Origin: Candidatus Segatella violae
GTDB lineage: Bacteria > Bacteroidota > Bacteroidia > Bacteroidales > Bacteroidaceae
Assembly (NCBI GenBank): GCA_002440225.1
Contig: DJSH01000044.1
Coordinates: forward strand, 30,201 to 46,714
Direction of reading: 5' to 3'
Length of the DNA stretch: 16,514 nt
A model generated the notes under the pieces. The model saw only the letters and a list, made by a program, of their open reading frames with translations, made no database searches and had not been told where the DNA came from. The translations under genes and the position numbers were made by a program. Below, one piece after another: positions 7,781 through 14,360 of the stretch. The stretch's first letter is position 1. Each line of letters opens with the position of its first letter.

Positions 7781-7904
7781 TAATCCATGAAACCTGAGAA
7801 ATTTCAAGAAACATATACCGAAAGAATAAGTTCAGTAAACGTCTGCGCTTTGGCGTGGACGGGACTTATCGGTATATGTGGGCTTTCTCAGGGCCTTTGG
7901 ATTA
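7781..7904 (+). ncRNA. Rod-like foldback in the leader of the PAP2 operon
   Basis: Five nested helices share one axis: 7781-7786/7899-7904 (TAATCC/GGATTA), 7793-7801/7884-7892 (CCTGAGAAA/TTTCTCAGG), 7811-7820/7870-7879 (10 bp), 7826-7831/7864-7869 (ATAAGT/ACTTAT) and 7840-7848/7853-7861 closed by a TTTG tetraloop. The apical stem uses adjacent U-G and G-U pairs, which hold only in the plus-strand RNA, so the active molecule is probably plus-sense. It could be a regulatory leader, a processed small RNA or a relic miniature transposon; I recognise no riboswitch or 6S/SRP signature. A 40-codon frame (7787-7909) overlaps it; see the separate entry. Confidence 0.65.
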
Positions 7905-7909
7905 GATAA
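7787..7909 (+). CDS. Possible 40-residue leader peptide with a hydrophobic segment
   Basis: The ATG at 7787 opens MKPEKFQETYTERISSVNVC, continuing through a hydrophobic stretch (ALAWTGLIGICGL) to TAA at 7907. It spans almost exactly the foldback at 7781-7904. Either the RNA fold makes the frame incidental, or translation of the peptide competes with the fold. No clear ribosome binding site is visible; I favour the RNA interpretation. Confidence 0.2.
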   Translation: MKPEKFQETYTERISSVNVCALAWTGLIGICGLSQGLWIR

Positions 7910-8004
7910 CTTGCCGTTCACGCCATTTTATCTTTTCTACAGCCCTATCAAGAAATCCCACGATTCCACCGCTAAGATAGTTTTCGCCCAATTAGCGCAT
8001 CAAA

Positions 8005-8790
8005 ATGAAAAGACTTCATTCATTAGATGGAAGAGTTGTATCTATACTCTTCCTCTTTGGTGGTGTTGTATCCGTACATGCACAAGATAGCTTGTACCAT
8101 ACAACGCTACCAGACTCTGTTGTTTACGACAGCACCCATCATCTCCAATTGAAAACGTTAGTTGCTCCTGTCGTCCTTACAGGAGCTTCCGCCCTTTGTG
8201 TCCATAACGGATGGTTGATCCAACAGCGTGAAAATATCCAAGCCAAACTTTCTGCCAAGGGAGAGCATAAGGTAAAAATAGACAATTACATACAGTACTC
8301 CCCTATGCTTGCCGTCTATGGTCTCAACATATTGGGTGTCGATGGGAAGCACAGGTTTTGGGACAGGACTGGCATTCTTGCCATCTCGTATGCTACCATG
8401 GGAATACTAGTCAATAGTATGAAATATGCTTTTAAAGAAAAACGTCCTGACACCAGTGCTCGTAACTCGTTTCCATCTGGACATACTGCTACGGCTTTTA
8501 TGGGGGCTGAGTTTTTATATCAAGAGTACAAAGACGTTTCGCCATGGATAGGATATTCAGGTTACTTGATTGCAACTGCCACCGGCTATCTCAGAATCTA
8601 CAACGATCGCCATTATCTCAACGATGTAATCGCAGGAGCTTGCATTGGCATCGCCAGCACAAAACTTGCCTATTGGTTATATCCCAAAATATTCACTAAA
8701 TCCAAATGCCATCAATCAAATTTCCAAACTATAAGCACACCATTTTACGCCGATGGAAAAGTTGGTGTAAATGTTAGTATACTTTTCTAA
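8005..8790 (+). CDS. PAP2-family phosphatase, exported
   Basis: A 261-residue protein of the type-2 phosphatidic acid phosphatase / acid phosphatase superfamily, which removes phosphate from lipid or isoprenoid phosphates. All three signature motifs are present: K-x6-RP (K140 to P148, KYAFKEKRP), PSGH (157-160) and R-x5-H-x3-D (R197, H203, D207; catalytic His 160 and 203). The N-terminus (1-26, ending VSVHA before QDS) looks like a cleaved signal peptide, so the active site should be in the periplasm. Hydrophobic segments around 51-66, 98-112, 122-138 and 183-196 fit the helical core. The substrate (undecaprenyl pyrophosphate, lipid A or phospholipid) cannot be told from sequence. It is followed after 32 bp by a small lipoprotein gene, very likely co-transcribed. 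Confidence 0.9.
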   Translation: MKRLHSLDGRVVSILFLFGGVVSVHAQDSLYHTTLPDSVVYDSTHHLQLKTLVAPVVLTGASALCVHNGWLIQQRENIQAKLSAKGEHKVKIDNYIQYSPMLAVYGLNILGVDGKHRFWDRTGILAISYATMGILVNSMKYAFKEKRPDTSARNSFPSGHTATAFMGAEFLYQEYKDVSPWIGYSGYLIATATGYLRIYNDRHYLNDVIAGACIGIASTKLAYWLYPKIFTKSKCHQSNFQTISTPFYADGKVGVNVSILF

Positions 8791-8822
8791 TTTAAAAGTT
8801 TAATTCGTAAAATAACAAAGCA

Positions 8823-9197
8823 ATGAAAACATTACGTATTTTAGGAATGGCTCTTTTCGCCATTATTTTTAGCATCAATCTTATGTCTTGCTCTGACAAT
8901 GACGAAGACTTGGCTATTTCAATTAGCGACACCACATGGAAAGTCGTATCTGTCAACGATGAAGATTTCGATGCCAATGAGAACATCACTTTTCATGCAG
9001 ATGGTACCGCTACTTTATCAGCACATTCTTGGATTCCCATAAAATGGAAGTTCGAAGGCAACAACTTGGTCTTAGATTTCGATACGGACTATACCAAAGG
9101 AAGTCTCTCAATAAAAGGAGATTCTGCCACATACAATTATGTTTGGGAGTCAACGGAAGATAACACCCTTTACACGATGATACTTCAAAAACAATAA
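8823..9197 (+). CDS. Small lipoprotein, lipocalin-like
   Basis: This 124-residue protein has a clear lipoprotein signal peptide: KTLR n-region, hydrophobic core, lipobox LMSC with lipidated C23, then SDNDED. An acidic run after the cysteine is the known Bacteroidetes export signal to the outer leaflet, so surface display is likely. The mature part begins with TTWKVVSVNDEDFDANENITFHADGTATL, the beta-strand pattern of small lipocalin-like / META-like Bacteroidetes proteins, but I cannot name the family firmly. It lies 32 bp after the PAP2 gene on the same strand with no promoter in between, and a strong terminator hairpin follows at 9207. Confidence 0.8.
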   Translation: MKTLRILGMALFAIIFSINLMSCSDNDEDLAISISDTTWKVVSVNDEDFDANENITFHADGTATLSAHSWIPIKWKFEGNNLVLDFDTDYTKGSLSIKGDSATYNYVWESTEDNTLYTMILQKQ

Positions 9198-9206
9198 CAA
9201 ATATAT

Positions 9207-9255
9207 AAGAGCGGAAAACAAACTGTTACCTTGCAGTTTGCTTTCCGCTCTTTTT
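9207..9255. terminator. Intergenic hairpin repeat family 2, copy 2 (terminator)
   Basis: Arms 9207-9225 and 9234-9252 (AAGAGCGGAAAACAAACTG and near-complement) have an 8-nt loop and are followed by a T-run, so this is a strong intrinsic terminator for the PAP2 operon. It sits between convergent genes. The arms match the element at 6065-6127 base for base apart from the loop. Confidence 0.8.
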
Positions 9256-9274
9256 AGATTCTTCCATTTTTATT

Positions 9275-10723
9275 TCATTCTACCTTGAACAAATCATCCA
9301 GCGCCACTTCATTCTGTATGTTTTGCCAACCAGCATTATGTTCCACTCCGTAGGAAGTTACCATCGTCAAATGGAGGGTCTTCTTCGTTCCTGTCGCTTG
9401 CCGGAACAGTTCCCTACGCTTTATCAACCAAGCAGCATAATCAGAAGAGATGGAATAAGGATGGTTCACAAACTTCATCTCACAGAGATTGATGGTCTTG
9501 TCGCCTCTATCAATAACCAAATCAATCTGTGCGCCAGGTTGTTGGTTTCCATCGGCGTCCGTAAAAGACCGACAAGACCATGTACAGATATTCGACAAGA
9601 TGCCATTGATGCCCAGTTTCTTCTTGATTTGAGGTATATGATGCAGGCAGACTTGCTCGAAAGCATAGCCTTCCCAACTGGAGATGTCCATCTGGCGATG
9701 ACTCCAATAATACTCGTCCTCACCATGATAGTTCTTCACATATTTCAGATAGAAGAGCGAATAAAGGTCGGTCAACTGGTACATGAAATCCCTGTCTGTC
9801 TTGCCAAAAGCCGAATACTTACGAATGAAATCGCAGTTGCACAAGTCGGAGAGCACGGTAGAGACATATCCGGAATCCTCCACCTTCAATTCCTCTATCA
9901 GCTCTGGGCGAGTCATGCCCTTCAGCTTCTTAGCCAATATCTCCACTACCCTTTTATAAAGTGTGGATTCCTTGAAGAGCGACTTGAAGAGAAAGCCGTA
10001 TTCACTTCTCAAAGGAGCATCCGCTGAGAAGAACAGTTCATCGATATTCTGAGCCACGCTCAGCGAACGGTTCAGCATATTGAGATAAAAAGGCGTACCA
10101 CCTATCGCCATATACAGTTCGGCTATTTGGAACCGTTCCATAGAGAATCCCCTCGAAATCAAGAACTCCTCTGTCTCTGCCAAGTTGAACGGACGGAGAT
10201 AGATGGAACGAGTCACACGGTTGTGCAAACCTCCCTTGTTGCCAAGCAAAGTATTCGTCATCCAAGTAGTCGCCGAGCCACAAACGATGAGTTTCAGATT
10301 GTCTTGCTTGGAAGCCCACTCGTTCCAAAACAGTTCGAAGGCTTTGAGAAAGCGAGAATTATGTGTATCAAGCCAAGGCATCTCATCGATGAATATCACG
10401 ATACGTTCTTTGTCCTTCAATGTCTCAATATACTTTCGGAAAATAAAGAATGCATCCATCCAATCTTTGGGAACAGCCTGCTCAGTTTTAGAATAAGTCA
10501 TCAACTGATGCGCAAAGTTGGTAAGTTGCTCTTTACGGGTACCCTCATAGATACCCGTCATATAAAAGTCATACCTTTCGCCAAATAATTTGTCGATAAG
10601 ATAGGTCTTACCGATGCGTCTTCTTCCATATATAGCCACGAACTCAGCTCTTGGAGATTCAAAAATCTCTTGCAACTGAGCTATCTCATGCTGCCTTCCT
10701 ATAATCTGATAATTATTATTCAT
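9275..10723 (-). CDS. ATP-binding protein with C-terminal PD-(D/E)XK-like domain
   Basis: From the ATG at 10723 the product is 482 residues, starting MNNNYQIIGRQHEIAQL. The frame extends to 10780, but the promoter -7 box (10757-10750) lies inside that extension, so the longer start is untenable. P-loop GRRRIGKT is at 33-40, and Walker B VIFIDE (D113, E114) is followed by MPWLDT, typical of this ATPase group. VCGSATTWM is the sensor strand and YLRPFNLAE the conserved block after it. The C-terminal part contains AQIDLVIDRGDKTINLCEMKF with D401, E415 and K417 in the D...ExK arrangement of restriction-endonuclease-like folds. Intracellular; role unknown. A solitary gene, converging on the PAP2 operon. 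Confidence 0.9.
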   Translation of the reverse strand: MNNNYQIIGRQHEIAQLQEIFESPRAEFVAIYGRRRIGKTYLIDKLFGERYDFYMTGIYEGTRKEQLTNFAHQLMTYSKTEQAVPKDWMDAFFIFRKYIETLKDKERIVIFIDEMPWLDTHNSRFLKAFELFWNEWASKQDNLKLIVCGSATTWMTNTLLGNKGGLHNRVTRSIYLRPFNLAETEEFLISRGFSMERFQIAELYMAIGGTPFYLNMLNRSLSVAQNIDELFFSADAPLRSEYGFLFKSLFKESTLYKRVVEILAKKLKGMTRPELIEELKVEDSGYVSTVLSDLCNCDFIRKYSAFGKTDRDFMYQLTDLYSLFYLKYVKNYHGEDEYYWSHRQMDISSWEGYAFEQVCLHHIPQIKKKLGINGILSNICTWSCRSFTDADGNQQPGAQIDLVIDRGDKTINLCEMKFVNHPYSISSDYAAWLIKRRELFRQATGTKKTLHLTMVTSYGVEHNAGWQNIQNEVALDDLFKVE

Positions 10724-10749
10724 ATCTACAAAGCTTATGATTTCGCCTG

Positions 10750-10781
10750 CAAATTTACAATCTTTTATCGAGAAAAACAAG
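10750..10781 (-). promoter_or_regulatory. Promoter of the 9275-10723 ATPase gene
   Basis: On the minus strand: CTTG (10781-10778), 20 bp, TAAATTTG (10757-10750). The -7 box is consensus and the -33 is one base off. The start near 10743 leaves a leader of about 20 nt to the ATG at 10723, which fixes the start codon choice. Confidence 0.65.
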
Positions 10782-10792
10782 GAAAAAAGAAA

Positions 10793-10841
10793 GAACCTAC
10801 TACGCTAACTGCATTTTTTTAATAGTTAGCGTAGTAAGTTC
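10793..10841. repeat. Intergenic hairpin repeat family 1, copy 2 (terminator of the hydrolase gene)
   Basis: Arms 10793-10810 (GAACCTACTACGCTAACT) and 10824-10841 pair at 17 of 18 positions. On the minus strand the stem is followed by a T-rich tail, so it should end transcription of the hydrolase gene 18 bp upstream of it and shield the next promoter. Same family and orientation as 6003-6041. Confidence 0.75.
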
Positions 10842-10858
10842 GCTTATATTCCATCTTT

Positions 10859-12145
10859 TTATTTCAGATTCTTATCCAAGAACTCCAGCATCTTCTCCTG
10901 CGCCTTCACGCCACAAGAATGGGGAATGTCCCAAAGCTCGGTGTCGAGTTTGTCATCAGCCCCCTGGCTCTTCCAAACCTTGTGCATCTCGGCAAAGGCA
11001 TTCTTCACGCCTGGCACAGGGAAGAGATGGTCTTTCGTGCCATTGATGAAGAGCATCTGCTTCGGACAAGCGAGCGAGGCAATATGAGGATAGTCGAGAT
11101 ATTGGCGAAGCCCGGGAATGCAGTTGGCAAAACCTCCATTCTCCTTGCGCCCGAAGCGTTTGGTGAGTTGGGCATCCGTGGTAATCATCCAGCAGATGGC
11201 TGCACCAGCCTTAATCTTGTCGCTCAGCGCAGAGAGCATCCACGAACGATAAGCCCCCATCGAACAACCCACACAACCGATTCTCCCTGCATCCACCATC
11301 GGCAGGGAAGCCAAGAAATCGGTGCTGGCCAGGTCGTCGTAGGTCATAAAGGCAGAAAGGTCTCTACCGAGCATCATCATATTACCAGCGATGAGGTCGT
11401 ACTTGTTTCTGTCCACCCCCTCCTTGCGTCCTCGCTCACCCCACATCGGAGCATCTATCGAGAGCACCACATAGCCGTGTTTCGCCAAGTAGTCGCCCAC
11501 ATATTGACCTTCGTAGAGCTGCTTCGCCCAAGCATCGGCATCATCCAAGATTTCCTGGTTCAAGGCTTTCCTTGACAAAGAAGCATTCCCATCGGCATCC
11601 TTCTCTTCCGACTCTCCCAACGAAGTAAAAAAAGGGCGAATCATCTTTTCCTTCCCGATGAAGAGATGGGCACCATGGTCGTGAAGGGCAACTATCGCGG
11701 GGAATTTTGCTTTCTGCTCCTTCATCTTCTGTGGATTGTGAGTAAAAGCCGTATAATCGACCTCGCAAGAATCTGGTATCAGGAGATACGCCGTGATGCG
11801 AGAATAGGCATTGATGTTGAAGGCGATTTTTTGCGCCTTATATCCGTCTCGTTGCTCCTCACCCAACACTTCCATATTCCAAGAATCAGCAGCTTTCGGT
11901 GGAGTCATCATGCACTCGAAGACTTTCGCCCTTGCCATTTTCTTCCACTTCTTGAAGTTCTTGACAGGACTGTTGCCCCAAGCCATCGGATAAGTCAACT
12001 CCTTCTTCAAAGTCTCCACGTAGGTCGGGATTTCCCCATCCCATTCGTATGCCTCCCGCTTCTGAAGCTTCGGCTTGGTACTTTGCGCAAACATCACAGA
12101 TGACTGTAATAATGCGATAATTGTATATGCGATGATTCGTTTCAT
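10859..12145 (-). CDS. Secreted alpha/beta hydrolase (dienelactone hydrolase / acetyl-esterase-like)
   Basis: This 428-residue protein has an N-terminal signal peptide (MKRIIAYTIIALLQSSVMFA, then QST), so it acts in the periplasm or outside. The alpha/beta-hydrolase triad is visible: nucleophile S295 in the elbow GCSMG (293-297), acid D372 in NGTKDHLF and base H409 in DIPHSCG. ALHDHGAH (153-160) precedes the oxyanion region. Overall it matches the large acetyl-xylan-esterase-like / Abhydrolase_7 group found around polysaccharide use in Bacteroidetes; deacetylation of a glycan is a plausible but unproven activity. No SusC/D or glycosidase gene is nearby. The gene is monocistronic, divergent from the LOG gene, and ended by the hairpin at 10793-10841. 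GC-rich codon use suggests a resident gene. Confidence 0.88.
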   Translation of the reverse strand: MKRIIAYTIIALLQSSVMFAQSTKPKLQKREAYEWDGEIPTYVETLKKELTYPMAWGNSPVKNFKKWKKMARAKVFECMMTPPKAADSWNMEVLGEEQRDGYKAQKIAFNINAYSRITAYLLIPDSCEVDYTAFTHNPQKMKEQKAKFPAIVALHDHGAHLFIGKEKMIRPFFTSLGESEEKDADGNASLSRKALNQEILDDADAWAKQLYEGQYVGDYLAKHGYVVLSIDAPMWGERGRKEGVDRNKYDLIAGNMMMLGRDLSAFMTYDDLASTDFLASLPMVDAGRIGCVGCSMGAYRSWMLSALSDKIKAGAAICWMITTDAQLTKRFGRKENGGFANCIPGLRQYLDYPHIASLACPKQMLFINGTKDHLFPVPGVKNAFAEMHKVWKSQGADDKLDTELWDIPHSCGVKAQEKMLEFLDKNLK

Positions 12146-12170
12146 TTGTTTTGAGATTAGTTATTGCGTG

Positions 12171-12178
12171 CAAAATTA
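12171..12178 (-). promoter_or_regulatory. -7 element of the hydrolase gene
   Basis: TAATTTTG on the minus strand fits TAnnTTTG and lies 26 bp upstream of the ATG at 12145. No TTTG is found at the expected -33 position. Confidence 0.5.
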
Positions 12179-12222
12179 AGAAAATATCTGCAAAAGATGA
12201 AGCTTATCTCGAAGTTTTTGCG

Positions 12223-12230
12223 TACCTTTG
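12223..12230 (+). promoter_or_regulatory. -7 element of the LOG-family gene
   Basis: TACCTTTG fits TAnnTTTG and lies 24 bp before the ATG at 12255, back to back with the hydrolase promoter. The -33 position has no good TTTG. Confidence 0.5.
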
Positions 12231-12254
12231 TAGAAAAATTAAGAGAAAACAGAT

Positions 12255-12794
12255 ATGAAAATAGCAGTATTTTGTTCGGCTAACGAACACATAGACCCAG
12301 ACTTCTTCGCCATGACGGAGGAGATGGGCAAGTGGATGGCAGAGAACCATCACGACTTGATTTTCGGTGGAACCAACCAGGGCTTGATGAACTGCATCGC
12401 CAAGGCAGTGAAGGAGAACGGCGGTCATACCATCGGCGTGGTTCCATCGCTCGTAGAGAAGGGAGGCAGAGTTTCCCAATACCTCGACGTAGATATTCCT
12501 ACCGACAGCCTCAGCGACCGCAAGGACTTGATGATTAACCAGTGCGACGTCGTAGTGGCTCTGCCAGGCGGTGTGGGTACGCTCGATGAAATCTTCTGCG
12601 TGGCCGCCTCCCATTGCATAGGCTATCACCACAAGAAGGTCATCCTCTACAACATGAAGGGTTTCTGGAATTCCACCATCGCCCTGATGGAAGACATGCA
12701 GCAGAAGGGCATGATTCGTGGCGAATGGCACGAGATGATAGACGTGGCTAACGACTTCGAGCAACTGAAGAAGGAAATCGAGGAACTTGCATAA
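12255..12794 (+). CDS. LOG-family (TIGR00730) nucleoside 5'-monophosphate phosphoribohydrolase-like protein
   Basis: This 179-residue Rossmann-fold protein has the hallmark PGGVGTLDE (104-112), which binds the ribose-phosphate, and the preceding SDRKDLM with R89 and K90 of the catalytic arginine region. GGTNQGLM (38-45) is the usual GGxxxGLM phosphate loop. The length is normal. Family knowledge: LOG/YvdD/YgdH-type enzymes split the N-glycosidic bond of AMP or cytokinin-type nucleotides; in bacteria the physiological substrate is usually nucleoside monophosphates. It is cytoplasmic. A single gene divergent from the hydrolase, with no functional link evident. Repeat-rich DNA begins about 40-60 bp downstream. 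Confidence 0.92.
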   Translation: MKIAVFCSANEHIDPDFFAMTEEMGKWMAENHHDLIFGGTNQGLMNCIAKAVKENGGHTIGVVPSLVEKGGRVSQYLDVDIPTDSLSDRKDLMINQCDVVVALPGGVGTLDEIFCVAASHCIGYHHKKVILYNMKGFWNSTIALMEDMQQKGMIRGEWHEMIDVANDFEQLKKEIEELA

Positions 12795-12857
12795 GTTCTC
12801 GTTTCCCCCTTTGCCCACCCTTTACCCAGAGTTCTTTGTGCATCTTGCATGGGCTTA

Positions 12858-12987
12858 GGCAAATCTCTGCTCGGCTTCTTCAAGATTATGCCTTTCGCTG
12901 TTCCGATTTCTGCCTCGCCTGGGCATAACACTGCCCTGGCTGAGGCAGTATTATGCCCTGACCGGGGCAGTGTTTTGCCATAGCCTA
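12858..12987. repeat. 22-bp degenerate tandem repeat
   Basis: Three clear units follow in register: 12922-12943, 12944-12965 and 12966-12987, all of the form GGCAnnnnnnnTGCCnnnncn. Weaker units with the TGC(C/T) block in phase precede them at 12858, 12879 and about 12901. Because each unit is itself an inverted repeat, adjacent units also form a 15-bp hairpin (12921-12935 with 12944-12958). This may act as terminator of the LOG gene. No spacers, so not CRISPR. Confidence 0.6.
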
Positions 12988-13069
12988 ACAAGAAAGAACT
13001 ACATTCATCGGAAAAAGAAGAGAAAGCCCAACTCATCTCATCGTACAACACCGCTTCCTTTTTCTATTA

Positions 13070-13350
13070 CACACTACACCAAATCTTCGTTAAGTTACAG
13101 AAATTCAACTAATTATGCGAGTGCAGCATTATCTTTCACAGTACACCCACACTACACCACACTACACCCTTTTCGCTTCCGCCCCCTTGCACAAGCCCAT
13201 TTTGCTTTCAGCTAGCGCTTTTTTACTCCGTAAAAATCTGGCAATGGTGTAATGTGGTGTAGTGTGGGTGAAATGTCGGCACAGACACTACACCACCCAA
13301 CTTTCTGTATTTCAGAATATTAAATATATGATGTGTAGTGTGTAGTAGTT
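13070..13350. repeat. ACACTACACC iteron cluster with a 25-bp inverted repeat
   Basis: The 10-mer ACACTACACC occurs at 13071-13080, 13149-13158, 13159-13168 and 13285-13294, and inverted at 13246-13255 (one change) and 13257-13266, with a related TGTGTAGTGTGTAG at about 13332-13345. The blocks 13144-13168 and 13246-13270 are inverted copies matching at 24 of 25 positions, separated by 77 bp. There is no gene in or beside it. It resembles protein-binding iterons or the ends of a small element; the function is unknown. Confidence 0.6.
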
Positions 13351-13471
13351 TTTGTAATCTTATGACGACGGTGAAGGGTAAAACCTTCATTTTAAAAGTT
13401 CTGTATATTCCTTAACCATGTCATTTTAGAGTGTAAATATAACGTGTTTTTTCTTATTTTGCAAGATTTGT

Positions 13472-13505
13472 GCAGATTAAGCTTTATTTTTTATGCTTAA
13501 TCTGC
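13472..13505. terminator. 11-bp perfect stem-loop
   Basis: GCAGATTAAGC (13472-13482) pairs perfectly with GCTTAATCTGC (13495-13505) around a 12-nt A/T loop, followed by GCTTTT. It is terminator-like on the plus strand, but no plus-strand gene lies near, so it may belong to the repeat region. Confidence 0.4.
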
Positions 13506-13558
13506 GCTTTTGGGCAATTTAGCGATTAAATGTTCGCTTCTTGATTAGGATGCAAAAA

Positions 13559-13580
13559 GGGGTACGAGAACTCGTACCCC
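13559..13580 (-). terminator. Strong intrinsic terminator, minus strand
   Basis: GGGGTACGAG and CTCGTACCCC are perfect 10-bp arms with almost no loop. Read on the minus strand the stem is followed by TTTTT (13558-13554), a classical Rho-independent terminator. It would end the transcript that contains the 13871-16015 operon and the small frames at 13622-13771. Confidence 0.8.
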
Positions 13581-13621
13581 TTGGCTGAAATCTTTAAGAA
13601 GACAAGTACAGCCATCGTTGT

Positions 13622-13675
13622 CTAATCGACGAGATGCGAAAACGCATCAAGATCTAAAACATTTTTATTTGCCAT
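13622..13675 (-). CDS. Possible 17-residue peptide
   Basis: ATG at 13675 encodes MANKNVLDLDAFSHLVD and stops at TAG 13622, just before the terminator. The segment DAFSHL coincides with a hairpin GATGCG-tttt-CGCATC. There is no recognisable family. It is listed because it sits with another tiny frame in an otherwise empty transcribed stretch; it may well be untranslated. Confidence 0.2.
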   Translation of the reverse strand: MANKNVLDLDAFSHLVD

Positions 13676-13696
13676 AGCAAATTGCAAAGAATGCTT

Positions 13697-13771
13697 TTAA
13701 AGCTTAACAAATACGTGTACTCTGACACATACCATTAAAACTAATGTTAGAATTATTTGTTCTATCATCAT
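13697..13771 (-). CDS. Possible 24-residue hydrophobic peptide
   Basis: ATG at 13771 encodes MMIEQIILTLVLMVCVRVHV plus FVKL, ending at TAA 13697. It is a single hydrophobic segment with basic residues near the end, the layout of bacterial small membrane peptides. It lies between the 13871 gene and the terminator at 13559. No homologous family is recognised; low confidence because of its length. Confidence 0.25.
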   Translation of the reverse strand: MMIEQIILTLVLMVCVRVHVFVKL

Positions 13772-13870
13772 TTTAAAATTTAAGTTGTTAAAAATATTCA
13801 TCTGCGTATCTTAGATTCATCTATAATCCGACATATTTTGTCGAACTAATCTCTTTGTGAAGCCATTGCA

Positions 13871-14338
13871 CTAAGACTTTGACTCTTTCTTTTGTTTTAT
13901 TTCCTCAAATTCCCTGCACAAACAATTGTAGAGTTGTTCCCACCAAACAATATCCTTTAAAGGTATTACGCCTCCTGTCGCCTCTACTCCCACTTGTAGA
14001 GGGTCTCTGTAAATGCCAGAAAAGCTATAGGTATTTCCTTGATAGTGAATAGCATCAAAAGATTCGAAGTCCCTATCCCCCTCATATTTAATAGAACAAA
14101 TCCCAACAAGGTGTGAACGTTCCAAACTCACCAAACCTTTTCTGTTCTTTGGATTAAAGAAATACTCCCTTTTAACCATACCATAGCTACAGAATTCCTT
14201 TGTCAACAGCGACAACAGTTTCAGAACAGCTCTAGCATAGACTTTACAAAAATCATCCATGGCACTACTTATGTATGATGGTCTTAGCTCATCAATTGCC
14301 ACAAACTGTTTAAGTATAAAACTACTATCCATCTCCAT
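13871..14338 (-). CDS. Unrecognised 155-residue protein, last gene of the operon
   Basis: From the ATG at 14338 the product is 155 residues, beginning MEMDSSFILKQFVAIDELRP and ending in a lysine-rich tail (EIKQKKESKS). A TTG at 14374 would extend it by 12 residues into the end of the BspA gene; the ATG, 22 nt after that gene's stop, is more likely. No signal peptide or membrane segment is seen. The sequence is helical at the N-terminus (FCKVYARAVLKLLSLLTKEF) with a mixed strand region containing YEGDRDFESFDAIHYQGNTYSF and ending KDIVWWEQLYNCLCREFEEI. I recognise no family. Its place behind accessory genes of low GC content suggests a horizontally acquired cargo protein; function unknown. Confidence 0.65.
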   Translation of the reverse strand: MEMDSSFILKQFVAIDELRPSYISSAMDDFCKVYARAVLKLLSLLTKEFCSYGMVKREYFFNPKNRKGLVSLERSHLVGICSIKYEGDRDFESFDAIHYQGNTYSFSGIYRDPLQVGVEATGGVIPLKDIVWWEQLYNCLCREFEEIKQKKESKS

Positions 14339-14360
14339 ATTCTGTAATAATTTTGAAAAT

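Larger units (their letters stand above)
12795..13870. other. 1.1-kb gene-poor region
   Basis: No frame here has convincing codon use, start site or recognisable product. Contents: the 22-bp tandem repeat (12858-12987), the ACACTACACC cluster (13070-13350), two stem-loops (13472-13505 and 13559-13580) and two minimal frames. Between 13350 and 13470, and between 13772 and 13870, I see only A/T-rich DNA, apart from a small CGACA/TGTCG stem near 13835. Confidence 0.6.

Noticed and set aside
10724..10780. 19-residue N-terminal extension of the third ATPase
   Set aside because: The promoter -7 box lies inside it, so it would be upstream of the transcript start.
12204..12818. Minus-strand open frame of 204 codons
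   Set aside because: Antisense shadow of the LOG-family gene, which carries the PGGVGTLDE motif.
12858..12987. CRISPR array
   Set aside because: Units are 22 bp, contiguous, with no spacers and no cas genes nearby.
13144..13270. Insertion sequence bounded by the 25-bp inverted repeat
   Set aside because: The 77-bp interior holds no transposase and no target-site duplication could be identified.
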